DNA of 34,696 bases from Chara braunii (lineage: Eukaryota; Streptophyta; Charophyceae; Charales; Characeae): assembly GCA_003427395.1 (NCBI GenBank), contig BFEA01000500.1, forward strand, positions 859,798-894,493. Reading direction: 5' to 3'. Position 1 is the first letter of the stretch. Every line of letters starts with the position of its first letter. A program made the position numbers and the translations under genes. The notes beneath the pieces are model-generated. The model was not told the origin of the DNA and did not search any database. It saw only the letters and a program-made list of their open reading frames with translations. Below are positions 1 through 9,649 of the stretch, piece by piece.

Positions 1-82
1 GGCCGAGATGTCTCGGCCACACCCCAAATTGGCCACGGCCGACATGTCTCGGCCACACCCCAGATTGGCCACGGCCGCGAAA
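1..82. repeat. 36-bp GC-rich tandem repeat, 2 full copies plus a partial
   Basis: Two 36-bp units (1-36, 37-72) and the start of a third. Each unit opens with an 8-bp inverted repeat (GGCCGAGA, two bases, TCTCGGCC in unit 1; one base differs in unit 2) and contains a second GGCCAC. The array is cut by the window edge, so its true length is unknown. An A-rich tract follows at 82-110. Confidence 0.85.
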
Positions 83-109
83 GAAAAAGAAAAAAAAAAG
101 AAAAAGGAA

Positions 110-288
110 AGTGTGCTACAACCACCCTTATGTTACCACCTTCTGATGTTATGACTGCCTTTTCTAATTACAGCCATTTTTTCGTTGCCTATTATTGTTT
201 TTATTGCCCTTTTGAACTTCGTTTGTGACACAAACGTACTTGCCCCTTTTTTTTTTTTTTTTAACTCACGTACTGTCTCTGTGCACAG
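110..288. other. Non-coding AT-rich spacer
   Basis: No gene or RNA recognised. It holds a 16-18 base poly-T run near 247-262 and no long open frame. Confidence 0.6.
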
Positions 289-344
289 TGTCATCTGTCT
301 AGTATCCCAGGTTGTTGTAGAGGTGGGATACTAGACAGATGACA
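289..344. repeat. Perfect 21-bp inverted repeat (hairpin)
   Basis: Arms 289-309 and 324-344 are exact reverse complements, separated by a 14-base loop (310-323). Pairing stops at the first base outside on each side. The shape fits a small foldback element, a MITE remnant or a miRNA-like hairpin. No flanking target duplication is obvious. Only the structure is seen. Confidence 0.85.
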
Positions 345-654
345 GTCACCCACAGTGATCGCCCATTCCGGTGTCCAGATCAACCCCTCTGAAGACCCCA
401 CCCACCCTTCCTCTCATCCTTTTTTGCCATGGCGAGCGCCCCCCCCCCCCCCCCCCCACCCCTCCCCCTCCTCCCCCTCTGTCCTACCCTAGTGTTACGT
501 GCATACTGTTCATTCTTGTAGGGGAAACTGCACCTATGGGAATACCCTCTATACCCAGTCCCAGACGCCAACTCGCATATATACCTNNGAAACAGCCTGT
601 GCAAAATTATGAGCATACGCAAGACTGAGGTGGACTATGTAATTTTCTATATGG
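345..654. other. Non-coding, with a C-rich tract
   Basis: A pyrimidine-rich run with long C tracts lies at about 439-480. The open frames over it encode only proline-rich or glycine-rich low complexity. Two undetermined bases lie near 587. No gene recognised. Confidence 0.6.
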
Positions 655-749
655 GACGCTGGGCCCGGTTCCCAGCACGTGTTGCTCCCCACAAATAGAT
701 TGGAGCTTTGTTCCCATAAATAAATAAATTAATTATAAATAAAAAAAAG
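655..749 (+). mobile_element. SINE-like 3' end with A-rich tail
   Basis: The block GGGACGCTGGGCCCGG to about 710, ending in an A/T-rich tail at 715-749, recurs in reverse orientation at 29673-29755 and 15760-15835, and partly at 9655-9705. Shared landmarks are a GGACGCTGG-type start, an ACGTG core and GATTGGAGC before the tail. The tail marks plus orientation. It may be the 3' end of a SINE or of its partner LINE. Confidence 0.6.
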
Positions 750-880
750 AGGTGGACCCAGGCTGGTACTGCCAAAGTGCTGAAATCATCCCGACAACCT
801 CAATGCGCAAATCATATGTGGGACTGGGACCTTGTCCCACTAGCTCCGTTGAGCTAGGTCAACGTGGGGTTTTCGAGCCT
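750..880 (-). mobile_element. tRNA-derived SINE head (probable)
   Basis: Read on the minus strand from about 875, a box-A-like TAGCTCAACGG is followed about 25 bases later by a box-B-like GGTCCCAGTCCC, then a tRNA-unrelated body ending in T-rich sequence near 742. It abuts the broken 3' end of the gypsy element at about 905-923, so it may lie in or next to that breakpoint. Box B is weak. Confidence 0.45.
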
Positions 881-922
881 TTGTGAGGCTCGGTGTCAAA
901 ACGCGAGCGACACTATTGGTCC

Positions 923-1645
923 TTAATTGGAAGGGGCTTAGGACCGTCGATTCGTGGGGCGTTCCTCGATGGAGCGCCAGGATGTGATCGACGATATCGG
1001 GCCAAGGTCTCGGATCCCGTGCCGCGATGTTTCATCGCAACGCTGTCTTTATCACCCGGTTAGCGTTTTCGACCAGCCCGTTGGACTGTGACATGTGAGG
1101 TGCAGTGTTTCGTATGGCGACGCCGTGTAGGACCAGATTCCTTAACACTTCTCCCCTGAATTCAGCCCCATTGTCGGTTAGGATTTCCTCCGTATCCTGA
1201 TGCATCCCGAGAAAACGGTTGACATATCGTGCGATTTCCGTGGCTTGCCGCATGCGACAAGGATACGCTTCGATCCATTTCGAGAAATGGTCGACAAATA
1301 CCAGCAGGACTGAATACTCGCAACTATTAGGGCCAGGGGGCACCACTATGTCGGTAGTGTCCATGCTCACTCTTTGAAATGACCGTTCAACAACTGTGGG
1401 CACTATCGATCTTGGCGGCTGAATCGGCGCTTTATCGGCGGCGCAGACCTGACAGTTGGTGACGATGTACTTCACATCGTCGCGGATATTGGACCAATAC
1501 CACTCATTTTTGTCAATAGCGGACTCTGTGATTCGTACGGCAAAATGAGCCGTTGTTTCCTCGTGGGCTGTCTTAACCCAGTAGTACCGCATGAACGGAT
1601 GCGACACTTCCATCCTATGAAACACCCGCGGACGCGTCCGCGGGG
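923..1645 (-). pseudogene. pol: Integrase (Ty3/gypsy), truncated
   Basis: The zinc-binding part is present: HEETTAHF supplies the His residues and NCQVC the Cys pair. The catalytic core keeps all three acidic residues, in SMDTTD, LTDNGAEF and LVENANR. An in-frame TGA at 1032-1034 follows TALR. Homology resumes after it in the same frame for about 36 residues (RDPRPWPDIVDHIL, then PHESTVLSPF) to about 923, then ends. The stop fits CGA to TGA. The start of the domain is lost at the AT-rich insert near 1645. The C-terminal domain (GPY/F or chromodomain) is missing, so targeting type cannot be told. Confidence 0.9.
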
Positions 1646-2010
1646 TCAAGCTCGGAGGGCGGACATGATCACGGCCGCGCGGCTCCGGTCGCGATTGGGT
1701 GCGGCCGCAACTTTCAGGAAACTTTTGTGACCCTAAAGAATTATAAAAAAAAAACACAAAAAATATGGGGTTGTAGATCTTTTCGAGATCTAAATTGCAC
1801 AATTTTTTGTTTTATTTTTTGACTTTGTCTTCGGATTTTAAAAATTCAAAAACTAATTTTCCTGAGGCAAAAGCTGTTTGTTTGTTTTTTTTCCAAAGAA
1901 AAAACATGAAACGTATGTGATTTTTTATTTTAAATTCAGTAACGTTTTTGGATATGACCACAAGGCAAAAGTTGTTCAGTATATTTTTCAGCATAGGGTG
2001 GCAATCAAGG
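1625..2010. mobile_element. AT-rich insert splitting the integrase N-terminus
   Basis: Coding similarity stops near 2010 (after VWTDIALIATLC on the minus strand) and resumes near 1640. The sequence between is T/A-rich and unlike the coding DNA around it. Next to its lower edge is a perfect 20-bp palindrome at 1625-1644. Two short related motifs (GGCAAAAGCTGTT, GGCAAAAGTTGTT) occur inside, and there is faint resemblance to the AT-rich repeats at 22966 and 26530. Origin not established. Confidence 0.5.
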
Positions 2011-2035
2011 CAATATCCGTCCATACTTCAGCCCT

Positions 2036-2400
2036 TCTAAACTTTCGGGTCTTTTCCAATCCTTCTGACGTGGCATCCAAAAATCGAGCCTCGGTAGGCA
2101 TCTTGTTGGTCTGGCACAAGGGGCACAACCATGGTCTATGATCGTTTCTGTATTGGATGCACGAGCCATGGGCTCATGCAACACACTGTCGGCAATCTAT
2201 CCTATCCGCATACCCGTCCTTGTTAGGACGCATGGGGACCGAATATACGCGGGAAAAAGCTTCGCAAAAATAGCAGAATTTGTCGGGCAGGGAGAGGAGA
2301 GACGAAGAGGAAGGGGGAGAGAGAGGGGTAGTGGGGTTACCTCCATCACCCATCGTNACCATTTTACTTCTTGCCACGTGGAAGAACTGCCACTCGTCCG
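2036..2400 (-). pseudogene. pol: PHD-like zinc finger and tether between RNase H and integrase
   Basis: On the minus strand, in the frame entered by a frameshift near 2395-2400, the translation gives FCYFC, 23 residues, CRQC, 4 positions, H, 2 residues, C, 11 residues, CPLC. This is the Cys4-His-Cys3 spacing of a PHD finger (2115-2276). One of the four positions before the His is an in-frame TGA near 2174. A Pro/Ser/Leu-rich linker with one N precedes it, and a tail (RRAEVWTDIAL) leads towards integrase. PHD fingers bind histone tails in known proteins, so a chromatin-reading role is an inference. The Ty3/gypsy pol region does not normally carry one here. Confidence 0.6.
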
Positions 2401-3038
2401 TATTTCGGCTCGTGGGTCAAGTCCGGCTCCTTCCACGGTGTAATTTCCTCACCCTTTGGTACCTTGGCAGACCGGTGCAGACGTGTCAACCCGTCCGCGT
2501 TGCCGTGTCGCTCTGTCTTTCGATGGACGATATCGAAGTCGTATTCTTGTAATCGCACCGCCCAACGGCCAATCATGCCCGTGTAGTTGGTGAGTTTCTT
2601 CAGCGTCAGCAGAGGCTCGTGATCCGTTACGAGGCGAAACTTTTGTCCGTAGAGATACGGATGGAAGTGTTGGATTCCCCAAACTACTGCATAGCACTCA
2701 CCCTGAGGTGCGGAGTCGTTTCTTCGTTCATCCGGTACGGTTCGTGACGCGTACTCGATGACGTGTTCGAGACCATCGTTCCCCTTCTGTGCTAAAATAG
2801 CGGAAATAGCTTCCGATTGTCAGTCCGTGATGAGAATGAACTGTTTCAAGGGGTCCGGTCGAATCAAAATAGGGGTCATTGCCAGAGCGTCCTTGAGAGT
2901 TGCAAAAGCCTGCTGGCACTCCGCGTCCCACCTGAGGGGCTGGTCCTTCCGCAACAGATTCGTTAGTGGTCGTGCAATCACGGCAAAGCCGTTGATGAAG
3001 CGCCGATAGTACGACGCCAGCCCCAAGAAGGCTCGAAC
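2400..3038 (-). pseudogene. pol: RNase H domain (Ty3/gypsy)
   Basis: It follows RT in the same frame. Read through the TAG at 3039, the connection (VRAFLGLASYYRRF) leads to RNase H with catalytic Asp in LILITD, Glu in QGECYAV and Asp in RLVTDHEPL, ending with RLQEYDFDIVHR and HGNADGLTRL, all typical of the family. A TGA at 2820-2822 replaces what is normally Trp (ITD-W-QSEA). After the domain the frame changes near 2395-2400 into the linker of the PHD-like finger. It would degrade RNA in the RNA:DNA hybrid during reverse transcription; this copy is broken. Confidence 0.9.
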
Positions 3039-4607
3039 CTACGTCAGTGACGTGGGAACCGGGGCTTCCTTCACCGCCGCAACTTTTCCCGAATCCGGCC
3101 GCAATCCCCCATGTGTCACGACATAGCCCAGAAACGAAATTTCCGAGAGGAAAAATCCACTCTTCTCAAGCGCAATCTTGAACCCAGCGTCTCTTAATGC
3201 ACCCAATGTCCCTTCGATGTGTTGCGCGTGCCCGTGATAGGCCTCCGAATAGACTAGGATGTCGTCCATGCACACGATCACATAAAAGTTGATCATCCTT
3301 TGCGTCAGCCGTGTCTTGTTGACGAAATTCTGGAACGTCATGTTCATCGCTCGCTGGAACGTGGCAGGCGCATTGCAAATCCCCATCGGACACCGAGCCC
3401 ACTGCCACGTGCCCTCAAACAACACAAAGGCGGTTTTCGGTCGATCTTCTTCTCTTACCAGAATATGATGAAAGCCATGCCGAATATCAAACTTGCTGAA
3501 ATAATTAGCGCACCCAATCGCATCCAATAAATCATCAATCCGGGGGAGGGGATACACATCTTTGATCATGATTTCATTCAGCTTTTGATAATCAATGCAA
3601 ATGCGAATCACCCCGTTTTTCTTTGGTACTAACACTACGGGAAAGGACCAAGGTCCGGTAGCGGGTTCAATCCAACCACTTGCTTCGAATTCCCGAATTC
3701 GTTCGAGAGCCTTTTTGCGTTCAATCAAGGAATAGCGATAGTGTTTGCAATGAATCGGGGAGTGATTTCCTGTCTGAATTTCATGTTGGATTACTAACGA
3801 CAATCTAATGTGAGTGTCTGACACACTAATTGCTTCTTGGTATTCCGTTAGAATATCCGCAATTACCTGTTGGATTTCTTCCGGCACATATTGTGGAACG
3901 TGTAGTTCGAAAAGTTGGTTCCAGATCCGAACGTCAATCTGTTTGGTGTTCGCCTGTTTTGTCAAGTCGGGTGGAGGCGCCGAGATGAATGAATGATCCG
4001 ATCGCGAGGAGAACACCGTGACCATCATCTGGGCATCTTCTTCCCGAATGGCCACGTGTCCTTCCGGGGTAATCCCGTTCCAAACATCCTGCCATGGCAC
4101 TTCCTTAGTTGCAATCTTCACTCCCTGTTCGTCTGTTTCTGCTTCAAAACGCCCAGGGGGTTCCAGAGAGTTTGCTTCCGCCCCCAAGCGCAACAATCTC
4201 ACTTCTTTAGCCGACGTTAGTATAGACTTAGGTAGTTCCGTAATGTCGCAAAAATGCTTTTTGTCGCTGTACCTGGCGAGGAGAGGGGTGATGCCTTCGT
4301 ACAGGGTTTGAGGGGGTTCCAAAGAGCCGACCATCCTCGAAATCTGTACAAGGGGCTCTCCTAAGATCACCGCCTTGGTCCTTTGAATTTTTCGACTGGT
4401 CAGTTGCATCGTTCTCGCTATCGTTTTGGGCGGCGGGTAGTAAAAACGTTGTCGTATCAATTTCAAGACCTTTGGGTCGTCCTCGTCAGTTGATGACTCC
4501 CTTTCTGCGGGTTCGTCCCAGGAGATCATGCGGAGGGTTCCTGTCATCATCGGCGAAACTCGCGGAACCGTGTTATTAGTAGTGCGAAGGGTCAATCGCA
4601 TGGGCAC
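3039..4607 (-). pseudogene. pol: Reverse transcriptase (Ty3/gypsy) with N-terminal linker
   Basis: A 522-codon open stretch. Residues 1-250 link protease to RT and contain ILGEPLVQISRM and ITPEGHVAIREEDAQMM. RT proper runs from about residue 270: SGWIEPATGPWSFPVVLVPK, IRICIDYQKLNE, motif A YFSKFDIRHGF with the first catalytic Asp, the CPMGICNAPATFQ primer-grip region, and motif C VCMDDILVYS with both Asp. The RT core itself is therefore intact. It ends at a TAG (3039-3041) where copy 2 has CAG in the same place (MQVRAFLG), so a C-to-T change is likely. This is the best preserved part of the element. Confidence 0.95.
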
Positions 4608-5160
4608 AGCGTAAGGTTTTCCTCCTGTATTTCGGAGGATGATCTATCGTCATTCGAAATCTAGGTTTGCTCGTAATGCCACAAGAGCGGGAAGTCCGAA
4701 AAGAACGTCATATGTATTAACATCTAGTACTACGGCATCCACCAGCGCGTGTACTTTCCCTAATCGGAAGGCGACATTGGTCATTCTCCCCACAGTTTTA
4801 ATTTTTTCCTTATCTGCCGAAACGAACTGATCTTTCTCGGTGAGCATAATCAAATCGTTTCTCCTGCCTGCCCTTTCGACCACTCTCATTGAAATGGCCA
4901 ACACAGCTGCACCCGAGTCTATAATGGCGTTGTAAGGAATTCCCCAAATTTCTATATCACACTCTGCAGACTTCCACGGGATCGGTTTAATTCGTAAGAA
5001 ATGATCGTCTTTCCGAATTAATCCCACCCGTATTGGGTCCGGAGTGCTTGTTGGGTTTTCTTCCGGCGCGGGGCCCTTGGCTTTGGCGCTTGGTGTTCGG
5101 GCGAGGGCAAATCGCTTCTGGTTTGCTTTGCAATGCTGTAGCATTTGCTCATTGTCTCGG
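4608..5160 (-). pseudogene. pol: Aspartic protease (retropepsin) region
   Basis: The active-site motif AIIDSGAAVLAIS lies at about 4900-4925. The flap region and the C-terminal TYDVLFGLPAL motif (retropepsin ILGxP-like) follow. Between protease and RT the frame holds two close stops (FE-stop-R-stop-IILRNTGGKP, 4635-4649) where copy 2 reads through as FEKRLIILRN. Upstream a one-base frame change near 5150 separates it from the Gag frame. In copy 2 the same junction (HLLSISE into MLQH) is in one frame, so the ancestor probably had gag and pol in one ORF and the shift is damage. Confidence 0.88.
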
Positions 5161-6570
5161 AGATCGAGAGTAGATGACCGATCGGTAGTGGAATCCGATG
5201 GTCCAAAGCTCGGATAATGTTTAATACATCGATTTCTCCTGTGATGAAGGTGGGTCCTCCCGACTCCATTTCTCCTAAGGACGGTCGCCACTCCGCCACT
5301 TCTTTCGGTTCTGGTGCTGGTCTGATTGTTCCGATCATTCCTAGTCCAGGATATCCCAGCGACACATACTGATCTAGCGGAATTAGCTTGGCGGCCTCTT
5401 CCGTGGTGGCCAAGGCACTTTCCCCACCTTCTACTTCTCCCATCAAGGCTCCGACTCGTCCAGGTCCATTGGGGATGGGGGCTGCTGCCATAGGTGCGAC
5501 TCTGATCCACTGTTGTGGGGGTCGGTGGGGGCAGTCACGGGCTAGATGTCCGGGCTGATGACTGGCGTAGCAAACATTCAGATTGTTCACCGCTCCTCCG
5601 AGAGCAGGGGCGGGGGCTAATCCTTGTTTCATCGGAGGGGCACGCACTGCAATAGGTGGCATGTTCCTCATCATGTCTTCCAGCCGAGCATTGTGCTCTC
5701 GCTATTCCTTTTTGCTTTCTTGGATCAAATTTATCAAAGTTTTGGTTAGTTCGAAAATGGCCGCCGATTCGTTTGATCGTACAGGAGCCTCAACCGGCGG
5801 CGGGGATAATGCCCTGACGGGCGGGGGCATCATAGGAGCAGAGATGCTCGGAGTCTCGCCTAGGATTACTCGTTTGGGGCCTATCTGTTCCATATAAGTG
5901 ACAGGTCCTGATACAAATCCCATGTTTTCAAATTTGTTCTGCAAAGCAGCTAGTTCTGCTCTTGCTCGTACGAGCTCGGTCAAATCTCCGTCTCTAGGAT
6001 AGTCTTCTCCTTCCTGGAAGTTCGCTGCGAACTTCTGTTCCATTTCTTCCGCGGCAGCCATAATTTGTTGTAGCGTATGAGTGATGGGGGAAAACTGCTT
6101 TGCAACTTAGTCCTTATTGTTCGACTGCGGAGTCCGTCAATGAACAGATCTCTCCCTACTTGCTCACCTCGCTCAGTTTTTACGAACATCCTGTAGAACC
6201 GGTTTCGATATTCCGCAACGGATTCGAGCGGTTTTTGCACTCGGTCCTTGATCATGTACAATGCCTGCTTAGGGTGAACATAATCAAATCGGTTCATGAA
6301 ATCCCGTTCGAAGGTCGGGAGATCCACCCGTACATAGGTACTATACCAATGATGAGTGTCTCCTCCCATTCGAGCCGGAATGTTGATCTGTGCTTCGTGA
6401 TCATCCTACTGCTGTGCTCTAAGCGTGGCCAGCCATGCTCCTGCGAGATGGTGCGCCGGATCGAATAGATAGAGATCTGGTGGCGACATGGGAGCTCGTG
6501 CACGTGGGGCAGGTTGATTAGGTAGATAAACATTTTNTTGCGGAGCNGGAANTCGCACGTTGGCAGCCAT
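5160..6570 (-). pseudogene. gag: Gag polyprotein, with defective zinc knuckle
   Basis: The start is ATG at 6568-6570, about 140 bases past the primer-binding site. The N-terminus reads MAANVR then a Pro-rich stretch and FDPAHHLAGAWLATLRAQQ. A TAG follows (6406-6408), then the retrotransposon Gag fold (THHWYSTYVRVDLPTFERDF to RTKLQSSFPP), a frameshift in a C-run near 6086-6094, a spacer, and another TAG at 5702-5704 (KKE-stop-REHN). The zinc knuckle at 5531-5572 reads CYASHQPGHLARDC: the second Cys of CX2CX4HX4C is Ser. Three undetermined bases lie near 6537-6552. Gag would form the particle and package RNA. Confidence 0.87.
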
Positions 6571-6712
6571 ATTGGTTGTTCGTCGGTTAGCTGCTCTGCT
6601 TCTGGTGACGATAGGGTCGCGTCTATACGCGTTCCGAGGGCGAGGCCGCGCACGGTTAGCCAGGTCGCCTAATTAACGTGCTATCAATCCTAAGACCCTA
6701 GCCACGTGTTGG

Positions 6713-6724
6713 GCTCCGATACCA
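6713..6724 (-). promoter_or_regulatory. Primer-binding site, initiator tRNA-Met type
   Basis: The minus strand reads TGGTATCGGAGC, one base from the plant consensus TGGTATCAGAGC that pairs with the 3' end of initiator tRNA-Met. It lies directly inside the LTR edge (LTR similarity ends at 6728), the expected place for minus-strand DNA priming. This fixes the element's direction and argues for a plant-lineage host. Confidence 0.88.
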
Positions 6725-8007
6725 ACCTCACGCCCAACGCGACTTCCTGTTCGGAGTGGGATGTGGGCCTGGAAGTGCGAAAAGGGGTTGCCCAAGGATT
6801 TTTGGGGAAAGTGGGGGAGTCTTAAGGGTATGAATGCAATTAGGCGAGTCAGGGGTGCGTGTGCCAGGGACTCACGGTCTGGTGGGGCCGGGGCATTGTG
6901 GGTGATGGGTTACGGAGAAATCCCTCCGTGGTTGGGGTGGTCCTGAAAAGTTCGACCGTCGGGGGACGCCAAGTGGCGCAGGTCGCCGCGCGCCAGGGTT
7001 GGGCCTTCAGAGTTCCGGAGTTCTCTGTCCACCGCTACGTCGGCAGTTCACGCAAAACGTATTGGGCCAGTAGCGGGCTATGGCGGGCCACGGGACGACA
7101 CTGAGTTGATGATATGGGAGAAGGAGGCGGAAAGGAGGGAAACTGGTGGTGATCTCAACGAATCCCGAGTGGGTGAAGTAGTATGTGTGGTCGGGGGAAG
7201 GGAAATCGGAACACCGAGGGTCGCTAGTGGTGGNACAGTGGAATTCCCGTGGACATAACCGATTCTCCGTGTGACAGGGATATCATGTCCTTATGAGCTC
7301 GTTTATTATAGGGGTGAAATAGTCCGGGTCGTAGGACGAGTCCGAGCTCCAAGATCGCGTCATGGTATCATCGTTGGCGGGATAGCGCGGGTCGGGTTAT
7401 TTTCGCCGCGTACAAGCATGTGTAGGACAGGCCGACTTAGTGGCGCCTCGGCGTGCTCGTACGGGATAATGGCTCCGTTGTGACTCCTTTCGGGGGGGGG
7501 TAGGGGGGAGCGAGTCGTTGCACAGGAATGCGTGTAAGGGCGCGACTCGGATTGCGTTTACACGGGTTCTCGCATGGCGTTTGCGGTTTAATTGCTTCGG
7601 ATTATGCAAGATGCAACCATATCACACCCCTCATCGTGAGATAAGCAAAAACGAGGACAAAATCGCCATCGGGGCCATATTCATATCTCATCTGCAACTG
7701 CATCAAGTGTGGGCAAGGACGACCAAGAAGCAAGGACAGGGATCCTCAACAAAAAGAGGTATAGACAGGCATAACGTCCACACATCTAAACATTCATACG
7801 ACCATACATTCGGTAAGCATAGGTATAATGCAATTGGGACGGACATAGCAAAGACAAATGTGAGCAAAAACCCAAGCCCAAATCTCAGAAAGCCGAAACG
7901 AAAGTAAGAACGGGCAAACCGCCCGGAGCCGTAATCAAAATGTATGTACATAGACGAAGAGGGGGAAGATACAAAGAAACAGCAAATCCATGTCCATCGA
8001 CCTCAAC

Positions 8008-8031
8008 TCTCTCTCCTTCTCTCTCTCTCTC
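8008..8031. repeat. Short (CT)n tract inside LTR copy 1
   Basis: An interrupted CT run just before the block shared by both LTRs. The same position in the solo LTR holds a (CT)n/(CA)n microsatellite of about 90 bp (25563-25652), so the tract is ancestral to the LTR and has expanded there. Confidence 0.75.
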
Positions 8032-8287
8032 TGATGCGGACAGTCCGTCGTCACGCACCCACCCACGAAGTTGTCACCCCGCTTAGTCCTCCCGCACCCG
8101 TCGGATTCGCCCGTGCCCACAGTCCGTCGTGGCCCACGTCAATCCCCCGCGTTCGGCACCAGCCCGTCGGGTCGCCCAACTCCTACTCTACTCACCTCTT
8201 ACTTCGCTCGTGTGCCGACCCTTCCTGATTGCGCAACCCCGAGCTTCCAACAACAGGTTAAGAGAGCTAACTAGTCGCGCAGCCGGA

Positions 8288-8294
8288 ATTTATA
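8288..8294 (-). promoter_or_regulatory. Candidate LTR TATA box
   Basis: TATAAAT on the element strand. The same word occurs at the matching place of the solo LTR (25929-25935), while flanking bases have diverged. It is a plausible core promoter for the retrotransposon transcript. Conservation is by eye only. Confidence 0.5.
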
Positions 8295-9058
8295 GCGTGC
8301 ATGCATGCGCGAAGGACACGGAATTACCAGAACTTAGAGCGGGGATTAGAGAGGGAGGGCCGGCGTTCTGCATGATCGGCCGCGGGGTGGGGGACGTAAC
8401 CCTTCTCCACGCATCGATCCGAGCATGCAAGTCGCGGCTTATAGAAATTTCAGCAAAAGAAAGAGAGGGAGAGCGGGAGAGACGAAGTGCAAGAGGAAAG
8501 ATACAGCTACAATGGCACCCGCCCAAAATTGCAGTCACACACATGATTAAGGGCGCCCACTAATCAGAGTACCGTTGCAGCCGCATGAAAAAGCGCGTAG
8601 ACAAAAGGCGCAGTGCGGCAGAAAAAGTCCTAATTACTGAATTCCTAAATTCCTATCTAAAAAAGCATACATTCCAGAAAGAAAGTCCAAAATCCCGAGA
8701 GCCATCGGGGCTTGACAAAATTTGAAAAAGATTCAAAAAGGAAATTCAAAAAGAACGAAACAATTTCCCGCGCGATGTCCGCACCCAAAAGATCGAACCC
8801 GAAACGAGAGAAACGACATCAACATTTATTAATCGCGCGCGTGGTGGCGCGCCAGACATCCATCCGACCACTCGCCCAGCNGGCCGTCCCAAGACACACC
8901 CAGCCCCGAAGAAGCGANGAAAAAGACGAAGAAGCAAGGGTACTGATGCAATTTTCCACCGATCCCGGTTTCCCGTAATTGGTCCAATCTTCCCAGCTTA
9001 GGACTCCTCGTTGCAACCGCGCAGAAACTCGCGCGTTACAGAAAGTGGTTGGTCACAA

Positions 9059-9282
9059 TGGCGGGAATTTCCTTGAAACCCCCCAAGGAAACTTCCTTGG
9101 ACCCCGAGGACGCCCCAAGGAGTGTCGAACGAGCCCCTTAGGTGACTGGCATGATACAAATGAGCGTCACAAAAAAAAAAACGAACTTCAACAACAAGAA
9201 AAAAGCGAAAAAAAAACATGTCAGTCGCTACAACTGAAATCGGACCACTCCCACACCAGCTGAAAATGCCGCCTGGGACAAT
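9059..9282. other. Spacer with no gene
   Basis: It contains an 8-bp-arm palindrome around CCAAGGAA (9080-9110) and an A-rich tract near 9171-9215. Nothing coding recognised. Confidence 0.5.
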
Positions 9283-9391
9283 ACCGTCTTCCCCCNAACA
9301 TAACGCACCCTGAAATTGAACATATACAAGCTATATTTCCGGTCCGGTACAGGCAAGATGAGGGTGCGTTGTGTTCGGGGGAAGACGGTAG
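9283..9391. mobile_element. Foldback/MITE-like hairpin, arms about 30 bp
   Basis: The left arm begins TACCGTCTTCCCCC (about 9284) and continues to ACGCACCCT. The right arm (about 9359-9391) is its reverse complement with one or two mismatches and one N. The loop is about 45 bases. No target duplication could be assigned. An A-rich tract follows at 9438-9483. Confidence 0.65.
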
Positions 9392-9649
9392 CTTCCTTGG
9401 AGAGACTTGGCCTAGCCAGCTCGGTCATGGCAGGTGCGAAAAAAATAATGGAAAAAAAGAAAACGAAAAAAAGAAAAAAAAACACAACCCCCTCCCGTTT
9501 TTGCCAATTATAGATCGGGTAGCCCGTCGAACGCACACTGTCAGTTTACTGTTTTTCTTGCAGTTTCGAACTGGTCTTGGCCCAAGCTTGCAGTGGACTG
9601 TTATTCCTGCGAATTCGAAACTGTGCAGCGGTCACAGGCGCATTTGTCT

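Larger units (their letters stand above)
923..9058 (-). mobile_element. Decayed Ty3/gypsy LTR retrotransposon, copy 1
   Basis: Read on the minus strand: 5' LTR (6728-9058), iMet-type primer-binding site (6713-6724), Gag (from 6570), aspartic protease, reverse transcriptase, RNase H, a PHD-like finger, then integrase, the Ty3/gypsy order. The element stops inside integrase near 923, so the integrase C-terminus, polypurine tract and 3' LTR are absent. In-frame stops at 1032, about 2174, 2820, 3039, about 4635-4649, 5702 and 6406, plus several frameshifts, make it non-autonomous. A second copy of the family lies at 30505-34377 and a solo LTR at 24015-27939. Confidence 0.93.
6728..9058 (-). repeat. 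5' LTR of gypsy copy 1 (about 2.3 kb)
   Basis: It is alignable by eye to the solo LTR at 24015-27939 at several anchors: the inner end (CCTCACGCCC), the GTCCG/GTCGCCCAACT-rich block near 8080-8200, the AGTCGCG/TATAAAT block near 8270-8295, the CATCGATCC block near 8410, and the outer end (CAGAAA.TCGCGCGTT.CAGAAAGT at 9016-9048, ending TCACA at 9058). On the element strand it starts TGTGA. At the inner end it lacks about 13 bases (ATCGGGCGTCACA) present in the solo LTR, so a small deletion touches the LTR/PBS joint. No real gene is seen in it. Confidence 0.85.

Noticed and set aside
371-628. Proline-rich or glycine-rich small ORFs over the C-tract
   Set aside because: Low complexity from a homopolymer region; no start context or homology.
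5140-5165. Programmed frameshift between gag and pol
   Set aside because: Copy 2 passes the same junction in one frame (HLLSISE into MLQH), so the shift in copy 1 is more simply an indel.
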